In this document: one piece after another, positions 22,951-34,157 of the stretch
Layout of the letters: every line of letters begins with the position of its first letter
Numbering within the stretch: position 1 is the stretch's first letter
DNA from: Asterella californica
Taxonomy: Eukaryota > Streptophyta > Marchantiopsida > Marchantiales > Aytoniaceae
Assembly: GCA_036924285.1 (NCBI GenBank)
Contig: JAYKYS010000006.1
Coordinates: forward strand, 26,138,001 to 26,202,000
DNA length: 64,000 nt
Direction: 5' to 3'
Notes under the pieces: model-generated
The model's input: only the letters and a program-made list of their open reading frames with translations
Databases searched by the model: none
What the model was told of the DNA's origin: nothing
Made by a program: the position numbers and the translations under genes

Positions 22951-23002
22951 TTCAATTCAATCCCTAACCCTTCTTACAGGAAGGGTTAGAGATTGAATTA
23001 AA
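22951..23002. repeat. 23-bp near-perfect inverted repeat next to the Copia insertion
   Basis: 22951-22973 and 22980-23002 are reverse complements except at two positions, with a 6-nt loop (ttacag). It lies between the young Copia (ends 22946) and the X LTR start (23008). Confidence 0.85.
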
Positions 23003-23007
23003 CGTGT

Positions 23008-23733
23008 TGTAAGTTCACCTCCTCTCTCTCGCGAGCACTCCGCTCATGCACTTCTTGAGTGTACTGAGTCTCATTACCTACACTACGTCAGTGACTTTTG
23101 TGCACCAAATTGTTCGTATACTTTGCCTTAGACTGACCGGTCGTTCATTTCACTCGTCACTTCACTCGTCACTTTCGGCTGTTTCTACTGATTGTTCTTG
23201 AACTTTTGCGCATGCAGACTAACTCATGGTTTCTATCGACAGGATTGGATAAATCTTTTCCTGGGTAATATAGCCTTAAGCTAGATATGGGGTATTATAA
23301 AGACTTCTTCAGCGTGGGATAGGTTAAGTTTTCCCCATAAGGAACGGAAAAGGTTAACATGCTAGAATTCAAAGATCGCAAACTGTTGGAGCTTGCTGTC
23401 CGTATTCGAAGAGAAAGGCCCTCGAGGACTTTTCCCCTCCTCTCTCTTAGTACAATCACCATGTGTGACCAAGGGACACCTTCCTGGCTGTGACAACGAG
23501 GAAGTGGCCATAGCTAGTTAATCCTTTCTCAACTATTTACGTTTAAGTTTTTCCTTTGGGCTATTTGAGCAGTTACGGAAAGGTGAGATCCTTTCCTCTT
23601 TCCTTCTCTTTTTGTAAATAATGCTTATGCTTTGGCACTTTACTCATTATTTATTTATTCTCTTTTAAAACTAGACTCTTTTCTCTTTCTTTTGAGCTCT
23701 TGGTTAAGCATTACAAAATAGTATTTTCTTACA
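23008..23733 (+). mobile_element. Copia family X LTR
   Basis: About 726 bp beginning TGTAAG and ending CTTACA, a short inverted repeat typical of LTR ends. TGGTATC of the primer-binding area follows immediately. The second half is repeated at 31679-32255, and its end again at about 2650-2700. The start is chosen from the terminal inverted repeat; no matching downstream 3' LTR or target-site duplication was found. Confidence 0.75.
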
Positions 23734-25110
23734 TGGTATCTTTTTAGTCTGAGATAACATAAGTTTCCACTAACATTTTAGGCCAAGGTTGAGTGCGATC
23801 AGAGGACGTTTTGATGGCAGCACGGAAGAAGTTCTCTGCACACACATCGATGCAATGCTAAAAAGGACGATTTCAATCTCAGCGGACACAACTACGCATG
23901 ATGACTGTCTCTTTCAATATGAAAAGTTAGACGCGATTCAATAGAACATTCTTCACCTACTGGAAGCATAAATTTATGTTTCGTATGGACTTAGAGGATG
24001 TTCTCTGAGTGGTCTATGGATTGGTTTATTGATATGTTGCAGCAGCAGCAACAATCAAAACCACGGGCCCCGGAAGCATTATTGATTAGAATCACAAAAT
24101 CAAGAATGCGCTCATGGCAATCAACGATTAGAGAATTTAGTTGCAGGACATATCCTTTCTTGCAAGACCGCTGCTGAAGCATGGACTACCTTGATCAACA
24201 ACTTTGCCGATAAAGACATGGTTACATAGATGCATTTGAAAGAACTACAAAGACTGTTCGTCTTCATTTTATTTTCAGAATGAAGACGAACAGATCTACA
24301 ACAACACATGTTATAAACTTTAAATCTTTGTCTCAACGACTTGTTTCACCAGGCATCGTGATCGATGCACAAGAAGAAATACTTATCTTGATGGATAACA
24401 TGTCTCAAAATTATCTGCTCTTTTTCCAGACGATGCAAACAAACCCGAATTTGTCTTTGCAGGACTTCATCACTTTCTTGCTTCAGTAGGAGACCATGAA
24501 GTGTTCGATGTCCACCGAATCGTCCACTGTACTTTTTGCAAGAGGTGACAACAATGACCTTAGAACCAGTCACGGAACAACAACAATCAATCCGGATGGA
24601 ATCAATCTCACAAACGATCTCCTGATCCAAACTCAAACGACCGTTGCTTTGGCTGCAATCAAACGGACCACTGCATTTTTTAGTGTCATGATCGAGCAAG
24701 CAACAGCAACTCTCACAGACAACACAACAATTGACAACAGCAGCCATGTCAAAATCAACCAAATCGTGACAACCGTGATACTCTCAACAATCGATCAACA
24801 CACGTCGTGTACTCATGACACTAGTCTCATGTAAAGCAGCAGCACGCGAGCATGTATCGGACGTCATGTGGTAAGTAGACACGAGAGCCACACATCACTT
24901 TAAATCATATCCAGATCGGTTGAGAAGTAGTTCTTTAGTGTCGGTGACTCTGTTACGAAGACTCGCGACTTGCTCTTCGGCCGAAGCATACTTCATCTTC
25001 CCTCCTAAACCTCTTGGTTTTGGTCTAAACCTCTTGGACAATCAATTTTACCGTCGGATCTTCACTCGTTGTTGCTTACAGCGACGCACCTTCGACAATA
25101 TGTAGTGTTT
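23734..25110 (+). pseudogene. Copia family X gag (UBN2-type) with zinc knuckle, decayed
   Basis: Mixed plus frames give a Copia gag. ILSCKTAAEAWTTLINNFAD lies at about 24150-24215, a helical part with SLSQRLVSPG and EEILILMDNMSQNY at about 24320-24415, and a CX2CX4HX4C zinc knuckle (CFGCNQTDHCIFQC) at about 24645-24690. Frameshifts and stops separate the parts. The shared tail at 24890-25110 occurs inverted at 3520-3740. Protease, integrase and RT are absent in this copy. Confidence 0.8.
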
Positions 25111-25619
25111 CAAGATTTCTCCTTTATACCATTGTAGCATAAAGATTTTGTTCACCAAGAAGATTTACACTAGTTACACTGTTCTAAGTTCTAAGACTTG
25201 TCAAACTCACAAACACACTGGTTTTGTCAAGAAGTTCCTTCTAACTCACGAAACCACGCGGCTTCCAGACCCTTCAAAAGACACTCTAGATCATAACACA
25301 CTACTACTACTTAAAATACAACACAAATGTACACTGAGAAGACAAGGAAGACGATTATTTATTCCCTGGTCAAGGCTTTCAGTCTTCTCACGTCGGCTTC
25401 CTGAAGCAAATCTCATCTTCTAGGGGTTCAACTTATTCCCTGGTCAAGGCTTTCAGTCTTCTCACGTCGGCTTCCTGAAGCAAATCTCATCTTCTAGGGG
25501 TTCAACTTGGCTTCTGACACCCTTAGAACACTATCATTGCTCCGTAGATGCCAATTACTACTCCATACCACACATTACTCTTATGATATTCAACTGATTA
25601 GATCAATTAGTGGGTGTAT
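25111..25619. other. Unassigned interval with 74-bp tandem duplication
   Basis: 25359-25432 and 25433-25506 are identical tandem units starting TTATTCCCTGGTCAAGGC. No coding domain is seen around them. Confidence 0.7.
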
Positions 25620-26390
25620 ACCCCCTGTAGCATTCTCTTACTTCTGTCTGCTGAAACGATCTTCTGACAGCACTACAACGACACTCACATCCACTGATAC
25701 TCACACAAAGCTTCTGACCAGGTAGAAGATAGAATGAAGAGAAGGAAGAAGAGAATATTAACAAAAGAGGAAATGAAAGAAAAGAGAGAAATCAATCTTC
25801 CGACATGCCTCTAGTCGAGATCAAGACTAAGAAGCCATCACTTCTTATAGTAAATTGGGGTAGAAGACCAAATATCTACTTACACTCTCATTGTCTTCTT
25901 GTTGAGGATGACGTCTTCTGCTGCGATAAGAAGCACTCCGCTAGCTTTTGTGTACTTTAGGTCTTCTCTCGAGACAATCTTGGAGTTAATTACCACCCAA
26001 TGTCCTTTTGGTCAAATGAGCTTTTACAGAGATTCAGACTTGTGCCAACACTCTCATCGTCTAACACCTCGACTTCCTTCTTGGTACTCAGCCAACATCT
26101 ACAAATACGGCTTCTAGCTTTTTCTGTCCTTGCTTCGATGCTCTGTTGCAGGAGACCAATCTCTCATGGACATTCCGTGTATGGATCCGAAGTGTTCCAC
26201 TGGATGAGACAAGCTTGGACACTACACAACTTCTAACAATCACCGCCACTCAACAGAAAGACTTCTCATGCACAATTGGGTATGAATTCATGAAACTCAT
26301 CCCATAAGACATAGACAAAACTTATGTAAACAAAATCGTCAATCCAATCCATGAGAAGAAGTTACATTGGCTTTTGGTAGCTACTCCTTC
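25620..26390 (+). repeat. Dispersed repeat, direct copy at 55110-55890
   Basis: Shares many blocks in the same order with 55110-55890, such as GCACTACAACGACACT, GTTGAGGATGA.GTCTTCTG and CACTCAACA.GAAA. Both copies are rich in CTTCTGA-type motifs and have no long frame. This is probably the LTR or UTR of an unrecognised retroelement. 26390-26660 continues in similar style. Confidence 0.65.
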
Positions 26391-26972
26391 AGCTTTCTAT
26401 CACTACTCCTCGACACACCGGATTAAAGATGACTACACGAGGATGTCATTCTCGTCTACTATGTCTACTCTGTCTACACTCCTACGATCCTCTCTTGGAT
26501 ATGGAGGTGCAGACCTACTAAGCTGTACTCTATGTGTGCGTTCTTGTTTGTCTCTTGTATATAGTAGTGTGTATTGTGTGTGTCAACGACTAAACATCAA
26601 CCTCAGTCTTATACTACTGTCTCTAATCGTAAGAGAGTATTCCCTCAAATCACAACCAGAGTCTAGAGGATAAAAAAGGGTACTGTCAGGTGGCCACCTC
26701 CTCCTGGACTTCGGTTCCTCTCAGTTTTGAGAGTCTTCTCTATTCTTGCTTCCTAAAAATATAAAAGGGAGTTGCTAAGTTAAAAATAGCTAACTCAAAT
26801 TCCTTAAAAATCAGTGAGGTATAAACAGCTTATTAATGTTCCTATCTATTCCAGGTCACCAAGTGTGACTCCATGATGTCCGCACCTGTCCGAATATTTA
26901 ATTTGACTTTTGGTACCATGTGCTACTCAACTGGTACCTCTGACGCGGTTGAGGTGGCATCCGTCTCAGAGC
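26391..26972. other. Sequence between dispersed repeat and Copia Y; LTR-like, unassigned
   Basis: No supported gene. It ends abruptly at about 26972, where Copia-Y primer-binding sequence (TCAGAGC) begins, so the Y copy here has lost its 5' LTR. Confidence 0.4.
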
Positions 26973-27075
26973 TCAAGTTGTTCAAGCTAAGGGTTTAAAA
27001 TTCTGATAATCTGGTATTTAGTTTCTGGAGATTTTTGGACTCATCTTTTCAGCAAGATAGCATCTATGACTGCTA

Positions 27076-28110
27076 CTTTCAGTGAATTTGGTTGGAATGA
27101 GAGCACTAGACTTTCAGGTCCTAACAATTACAGTTCCTAGAAACTGATCATGAAAGTCATTCTGAGTGAGAAGGATTTATGGGGTGTGGTTTCTGGAGAA
27201 GAGAAACTTGCTCTATTTTATGATGAGAGTTCTCATGAAACTCTAAGATTCATTAAGAAGCAAACTAGAGCATTATCCAGTATTCTGCTTGCAGTGAAGG
27301 AGAGTATCAGACTTACTACTGAGACTTGTGATACAGGAAGAGAAGCTTGGGAGAAGCTAGCTATCGGATATGATAATGTGAGCAAAAATAGAGTGATAAA
27401 GTTGAAGAATGATTTACACTCTATCAAGATGGATGAGGGTGCATATATTCATGAGCACCTTGAGAAGATAGATGGTATTTATGTGCAGCTAACTAGAGCA
27501 AGAGAGACATATGGTGATGAAGATCTGCTTTCTATAACTTTGAATAGTCTTAGTACTCCATATTTTCATTTTGTTTCTGATATACAGAAAGGAGAGTATG
27601 CCAACTTATGAGGAGTTGTGCAGTTTACTACATGAAGAAGAGCAGCTGATCAGAAAGTTTTTCCCTCAGAAAATCAAGGATCTGCTTTTATGGTGAGACT
27701 TACAGAAGAGAGGAGCAGCAATCTCAAAAACATGGGTCTTCCTACTCAGGAAATCAAGACACAATTTTCTGCTCATTCTGTAAGAGCCGAGGCCCTTTCT
27801 GTCTGTACCAGATCTGAAGTCTAAGTAAAGCTATGCGTATTTCATCTCAGAATATTTCTGTTTAGTTCTTTCTGATTAGTTTTAACAGGCTGATCTGTTA
27901 TCAGTTCTAATAGGCTGGTAGTATTCTATTGTGGGAGATAAAGTTCTATATTATGAGAGACTTGGAGTACAGTTTCAGTTTTGACATGGTATCAGAGTAC
28001 AAACATCAAGGTATCAAGGTATAAGAAGAAAGGACATAGGATTGAAGAGTGCAGAAAGAAGTTGAGAACTTGTTTTTTCTTGTTTTTTCAAGGAGATGCA
28101 CAAGAAGAGA
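27076..28110 (+). pseudogene. Copia Y gag, split by an LTR fragment
   Basis: Begins TATFSEFGWNESTRLSG, then a stop, then a clean 153-codon frame (27150-27611) with REAWEKLAIGYDNVSKNR and LHSIKMDEGAYIHEHLEKID, typical of Copia gag. The zinc knuckle is cut: its CX2C half lies at about 27770-27785 and its H...C half (KKKGHRIEECRKK) at about 28022-28060, with LTR sequence between. Confidence 0.85.
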
Positions 28111-28512
28111 AGGATGTTGGTAATATGTTTATTACCAGCTTGATATCTATAACAACAGAAGATAAGAATTGGTACATTGATTTTGGTGCTTCTAAGCACA
28201 TGACCAGCCAAAGATCACTCTTGAAGGACTTTTCAGCAACTGCAGGTTCTACGGTTACTCAAGCTGATGTTACAGGATGTGAAGTTCAAGGTACTGGAGT
28301 TGTGACAGTAAAAACAAATGAAGGAGATCTGAAGAGTATACAAGAGGTACTCTTTATTCCAAACTCACTAAGAACTTGCTTTGTATTGGAAAAATCACAG
28401 ATCATGGAATGAAGGTGATTTTTGATGATACAAAGGTGCAAATAATGCATGCTTCACATCATCAGAGAGTTATTGCTTCAGGAAGGGAGAACAAAAGTCA
28501 GGATGATATATC
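28111..28512 (+). pseudogene. Copia Y aspartic protease region
   Basis: WYIDFGASKHMT at about 28173-28208 corresponds to the retroviral-type protease motif D-S/T-G, with Phe in place of Ser, a change expected to harm catalysis. The frame breaks near 28375, then continues in another phase. Confidence 0.8.
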
Positions 28513-29304
28513 TTGAATGTCGAGCCTCAAGTCCAAGAAGTCTCTATGGTTGTTGATTCTTATAATCAAGCAAGCCTTTGGCATCAGAGATTTGCACACT
28601 TGAATTTTGGAAGTCTGAAACATATGATAGAGAATCATATGGTGGAAGGACTACCAAGGATGAAGCTACCAACTACTGGAGATATATGTGAAGGATGTAT
28701 ATTTGGAAAACAAAGCAGAAAGAGCTTTCCAAAGGAAGGAGGTGCAAGAACAAAAGAGTTGTTAGCCTTGGTCCATTCAGATGTTTATGGACCCATGCAA
28801 ACAAGCTCTATTGGAGGTTGTAAGTACTTTCTGACATTTATTGATGATGCGTGCAGAAAGACATGGATATATTTCTTGAAACAGAAATCTGAAGTATTTG
28901 AATACTTCAAGAAGTTCAAAGCTCTTGTAGAAAATCAAAGTGGCAAGAAGATTACAGTGTTTAGATCAGATGGAGGAGGAGAATATTGTTCTAATCTTTT
29001 CACTCAGTTTTGTGAAGAGCATGGTATTCAAAGACAACTTTCCACAACTTATACTCCACAACAAAATGGTGTAGCTGAAAGGAAAAATAGGGTGATTGTG
29101 GAAAGTGGCAGATCCATGCTGAAGGTCAAGAATCTTCCTAATTATTTTTGGGCTGAAGCTTGCAACACAGCTGTTTACATTATGAACAGAGCATATACAA
29201 CAGCTGTGCAGCACAAGACACGTGAAGAGATATTTACAGGAGTGAAACCAGATGTGTCTCACTTCAAGATTTTTGTGGTGCACAGCTTACGTGCACATCA
29301 ATGA
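28513..29304 (+). pseudogene. Copia Y integrase
   Basis: GAG-pre-integrase motif LWHQRFAHLNFGSL with CEGCIFGK (HHCC zinc finger), then the DDE core: ALVHSDVYGPM (first Asp), FRSDGGGEYCS (second Asp) and TYTPQQNGVAERKN (Glu). The catalytic triad is kept in this 263-codon frame, which probably starts without an ATG. It ends at a frameshift near 29280, before the C-terminal block that continues to 29402. Confidence 0.9.
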
Positions 29305-29402
29305 TGAGAAGAGGCAGAAGTTGGATGCAAAATCTGAGAAGTGTATATTTTTGGCTATGCTGAGCAAACCAAGGGCTACAAAGTATACAATCAGTAAAAA
29401 AA

Positions 29403-31260
29403 ATGACTCACATTAGCAGAGATGTTAGATTCTCTGAGTTGGATTCTGATCTGATGGAAGATGAGAAAGAAACTTGTGATACATTCAGATTTAAGCTATC
29501 TACAAGTGAGGATCAGATTAATTCAGAATCGGATAAATCTGATATTGAGGTGGACTTGGAGCAGTCAACATCTCTCACTAACCCTAGTGAAGAGCAAGTT
29601 GAGTTTCAACCAAATTCTGAATCTGAGTTACCAAGTATTCATGAAGTTAAAGGAAATGACTTACAACATGCAGCAGATTTTCAAGTAAGGAGATCAGCAA
29701 GGCTTGATGATTATTGTGGACTTGCTGAAAATATTCAGGAGGATGTTCCACTTACATTTGAAGAAGCTAACAAAGACCTTGGTTGGAGACAAGCTATGCA
29801 AGAGGAGTACAAAATTATACTCAAAATCATACATGGGATTTGGTTAAGCTACCAGGAGGAAAAAGAGCCATCCAATGCAAATGGATTTACAAAACCAAGC
29901 TACAATCAAATGGTTCAGTTGACAAGCTGAAAGCAAGGTTAGTAGCAAGAGGATTTCAACAACAAGAAGGGATTGATTATGGAGAAACTTTTGCATCAGT
30001 TGCAAAATGAGATCCAATCAGACTTGTAATGGCTCTTGCTGATCATTATCACTGGGAAATACATCAGATGGATGTGAAGTCAGCTTTCCTTCATGGAGAG
30101 TTAGAAGAAGAAGTTTACATGGTTCAACCACCAGGATTTGAAGTGAAAAAGAAGAAGGATCATATGTGCATTCTCAGAAAATCCTTATATAGATTAAAGT
30201 AAGCACCAAAGGTTTGGTATTTTGAGATACATGAGTTTCTACACAGCCATGAACTCAGAAGATCAGAGTTGGATCCAAACCTCTATGTCTTGAAAGATAA
30301 CTCAAAGAGGATCATACTCATCGTATGTGGATGATATCTTAATCTAAGGAAGTGATAAGGAGTTGGTGTTACTACTCAAAGAAGAACTCAGCAAGAGGTT
30401 TGAGATGTCTGATTTGGGTTTAGCAAGATTCTTCCTTGGTGTTGATATCTGACAGATGGAGGACTTTATTATCCTTTCACAACAAGCATACATAAAGTTT
30501 ATATTTGGAGAGTTTCAGATGGAAGATTGCAAGTCATCAGCAACACATATGGAACAAGAAAGTGGTTTTGAGGAGACAACATGTAACAATATCATTGAAG
30601 AATATCTGTACAGAAAATTGACTGGTAAACTCACTATCTCATCCACACAATACCTGATATTTGTTATGATGTTGGGAGGCTAAGTCAATTTATGCATTGT
30701 CCAAATTCATCTCATTGGGTTGTTGCAAAGAGAATTCTGAGATATCTGAAAGATACTATCAATCTTGGTCTTGTATTTAAGGAGGAGAGAAGTGAACTTC
30801 ATGGTTTCAGTGATAGTGATTGGGCTGGAGATACTAGCAACAGAAAATCCACATCAGGTGCATGCTTCAACTTATGTTCAGGTGGAACTATCACTTGGAG
30901 CAGCAAGAAGCAGAATACAGTAGCAAGGTCTTCAACTGAAGCTGAATATATTGTTCTTAGTGATGGTTCTATAACCTTGATATGATTAAGGAATTTATTG
31001 CTGGAGATGAGAGAAAAGATATCTCGACCTACAGTATTACATGTGGTTACATCAGAGTGCAATGTTCTTTGCTAACAACAGGTTTATCAGAGAAAGGACA
31101 AAAGGTTTGGAGACTAGGTTACATCATATCAGGGAGAAAATTGAAGCTAAGATAGTCAAACTGGAATATTGTCCATCGGAAGACCAGCTAGCTGATATTT
31201 TTACCAAAGCTTTACCAAAGCTAAGTTTGTACATATTAGAGATTTACTAGGTATGAAAGA
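29403..31260 (+). pseudogene. Copia Y linker, reverse transcriptase and RNase H, broken
   Basis: An acidic linker (29403-29750) is followed by RT blocks in shifting frames: [54 protein letters not shown], and a YVDD site surviving only as a frameshifted remnant near 30325. RNase H at 30692-31230 has SDSDWAGD, SSTEAEY and CPSEDQLADIFTKAL. More than eight stops or shifts occur. Confidence 0.88.
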
Positions 31261-31283
31261 AGTGATGCTCTAATGAAGGAGGG

Positions 31284-31678
31284 TGTTAAATATCATTAGA
31301 GTGTCACATCTAAACTCTACGGAAGGTTAAAAGACAAAAGAAAAAAAAGAAGAGATGACTTGTGACATGACTTTAACGTGAGAAGCATTGTGACAGCAGT
31401 AAGATAAGTCACTTTGAGTGACAACAGTTATGTATCAGTAGTATATTAACCCACATTCTTTGTAGAGTAGTATGAGTTGAGGTCCTTTTGTCTGTACCAG
31501 TTCTGAAGTCTAAGTAAAGCTGTGCATATTTCATCTCAGAATATTCCTGTTAAGTTCTCCTTCTAATTAGTTTTAACAAGCTGATCTGTTATTTGATCTA
31601 ATAGGCTCGTAGTATTCTGTTGTGATAGATAAAGTTCTATATTCTGAGAGACTTGGAGCATAATTCGGTTTTGGAACA
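31284..31678 (+). mobile_element. Copia Y 3' LTR
   Basis: 395 bp from TGTTAAATATCATTAG to TTTTGGAACA, aligning along its length with the inverted 406-bp LTRs at 21439 and 22541. It lies inside an X LTR: the next base continues X sequence at the point equivalent to 23156. Confidence 0.88.
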
Positions 31679-34050
31679 GTCACTTCACTGGTCACTTTTG
31701 GCTGTTTCTACTGATTATTCTTGAACTTTTATGCATGCACACTAACTCATGGTTTCTATCGACAGGATTGGATCAACATTTTCATGGGTAATAAAGTCTT
31801 AAGCTAGATATGGGGTATAATAAAGACTACTTCAGCGTGGGATAGGTCAAGTTTTCTCCATAAGGAACGGAAAAGGTTAACATGCTAAAATTCAAAGCTC
31901 GCAAACTGTTGGAGCTTATTGTGCGTATTCGAAGAGAAAGGCCCTCGAGGACTTTTCCCCTCCTCTCTCTTAGTACAATCACCATGTGTGACCAAGGGAC
32001 ACTTTCCTGGCTGTTACAGCGAGGAAGTGGCCGTAGCTAGTTAGTCCTTCCTCAACTATTTACGTTTAAGTTTTTCCTTTGGGCTATTTGAGCAGTTACG
32101 AAAGGTGAGATCCTTTCCTCTTTCCTTCTCTTTTTGTAAATAATGCTTATGCTTTGGCACCTTACTCATTATTTATTTATTCTCTTTTAAAACTAGACTT
32201 TTTTCTCTTTCTCTTGAGCTCTTGGTTAAGCATTAGAAAATAGTATTTTCTTACATGGTATCTTTTTAGTCTGAGATAAACATAAGTTTCCACTAACATT
32301 TTAGGCCAAGGTTGAGTGCGATCAGAGGACGTTTTGATGGCAGCACAGAGGACGCTCTCTGCGCACGCATCGATGCAATGCTAAAACGGACGATTTCAAT
32401 CTCAATGGACACAACTACGCACGATGACTGCTTCTTTCAATATAGAAAGTTGGATGCGATTCGTTAGAACATTCTTCAACTACTCGAAGCATAAATTTAC
32501 GTTTTGTTTGAACTTAGAGAATGTTCTTGAGAGTGGTCTATGGATTGGTTTATCGATCTGTTGCAACAGCAGCAACAATCAGAACCACGGGCTCCGGAAG
32601 CATTATTGATTAGAATCGTAAAAACAAGAATGCGCTCATGGCAATCAACGACTACGAGAATTCAGTTGCAAGACATATTCTTTCTTGCAAGACCGCTGCT
32701 GAACTACCTTGACCAACAACTTTGCCGATCAAGACATGGTTACATAGATGCATTTGAAAGAACTGCAAAGACCGTTCGTCTTCATTTTATTTTCAGAACC
32801 AAGACGAACGGATCTATGACCACACATGTCAACAACTTTAAATCTTTGTCTCAACAACTTGTTTCACCAGGCATCATAATCGATGCACAAGAAGAAATAC
32901 TTATCTTGATGGGTAACATGTCTCAAAATTATCATCTCTTTTTTCAGGCTATGCAAACAAATCCGAATTGTCTTTCATGACTTCATCACTTTCTTGCTTT
33001 AGTAGGAGACCATGAAGTGTTCGATGTCCATCATTTTTGTCAGTTTTCCTGTCAGGTTTTTTCTTTTTTTGAAAGCATCGGGTTTTTTCCTTTTTTTGTC
33101 TGACAGTCCCCTGGGGCCCTTTGTTTTGTTGTTCTACCCTACTAAACTATTCCGACATGCTGATTATGATCCCGCCTTACTCAAACAGCTCGATTTTTAT
33201 CTGAAGCTTGTGTCAATTTTTGGCAAAAGGTAGCCAGTTGACTACTAATTTGCTCAGGCTAAAATATTACCAAAAAGTCGAGAACTTAGTGTGCCTAACT
33301 AAAGGCTACCTATGCAGGAGGTTTTAGTCTGCATGTGTCATTTAAATAACTCCTAATTTGGAAAAAACCTTAAATTAAATAAAACGGCCAAAAGGCACTC
33401 GCCCAAGGGACAGAGCCAAGGATTTAAGGGGTAGTTCGACTTTTCCTACCCCAAGCTCTTTTATGCGTGTGCGGCGAGGGAAGCCAGCACCTAATAAAAT
33501 TAAATGAATACCCAAAATAGTGAGGCACTCCTCCACCATCATGAAAAGGCTGACGGCCTTGATAAAATGTCAAGCGAACATCGACTCGATGCAAAAAACG
33601 GAAAAAGAATTCGACAAGCACTACGTGCCCCCGGATCGCGGCTTGGTTACACGATTTATTGAAGTGCGGCCGAATCGTCCACTACACATTTTGCAGGATG
33701 TCGATAACAATGATCTTACAACCAGTCACGGAACAACAATCAATCCGGATGGAATCAATCCCACAACGACCTCCTGATCCAAACTCAAACGACCATTGCT
33801 TTGGCTGCAATAAACGGACCACCGTCTTTTTCAGTGTCATGAACGAGCAAGCAGCAGCAATTCTGACAGACAACACGACAATTGACAACAACAGCCGTGT
33901 CAAAACCAACAAAATCGTGACAACCGTGATACTCATAAAAATTGATCAACACACGTCGTGTACTCAAGACACTAGTCTCATCTGAAGCAGCAGCACACGA
34001 GCATGTACTTGACGTCATGTGGTAAGTAGACATGAGAGCCACACATCACC
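31679..34050 (+). mobile_element. Copia family X second copy: partial LTR plus decayed gag
   Basis: 31679-32255 matches 23156-23733 (LTR end). 32256-33030 and 33670-34050 match 23734-24900 (gag and zinc-knuckle region), including CFGC at about 33798-33812. The gag is interrupted by stops and by a foreign 639-bp segment (33031-33669). Homology stops at about 34048. Confidence 0.85.
33031..33669 (+). other. 639-bp insertion in Copia-X gag, origin unknown
   Basis: Aligned to the 23734 copy, gag reads GATGTCCA|CCGAATCG without interruption. Here 639 bp lie between those halves and no target-site duplication is seen. The insert contains T-rich runs, the frame FVLLFYPTKLFRHADYDP (about 33120-33173), and a 33590-33660 frame. 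The style is unlike the surrounding element. An organelle-derived filler is possible but unproven. Confidence 0.6.
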
Positions 34051-34051
34051 C

Positions 34052-34157
34052 GTAGGACGAAGCACATTCCCAGAGATGGTTCCCCAGGTATGGAAGTGCA
34101 GGAAAGATGGCATGTATCATTGCAGTGGACAGATCTAGATGTATGACGATTCTAATG
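34052..34157 (+). repeat. 106-bp direct repeat, left copy
   Basis: Identical to 37527-37632 except one base (ctagatg/ctaggtg). The two copies bound a 3.5-kb segment that contains the kelch/TYW2 pseudogene. Confidence 0.95.

Larger units (their letters stand above)
26973..31678 (+). mobile_element. Copia family Y, degraded autonomous copy lacking its 5' LTR
   Basis: Order on the plus strand: partial primer-binding site (26973), gag (27076-27611 and on), protease (about 28170-28260), integrase (28513-29304), RT (about 29780-30680), RNase H (about 30690-31230), polypurine tract (aatgaaggaggg, about 31273-31283), 3' LTR 31284-31678. This is the Copia gene order. A piece of LTR plus primer-binding site (about 27788-27997) sits inside gag. 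Many stops and frameshifts make it inactive. It is the related full-length form of the short element at 21439-22946. Confidence 0.9.

Noticed and set aside
33031..33669. Group II intron
   Set aside because: I could not find a domain V hairpin or matching intron ends, so an intron call is not supported.
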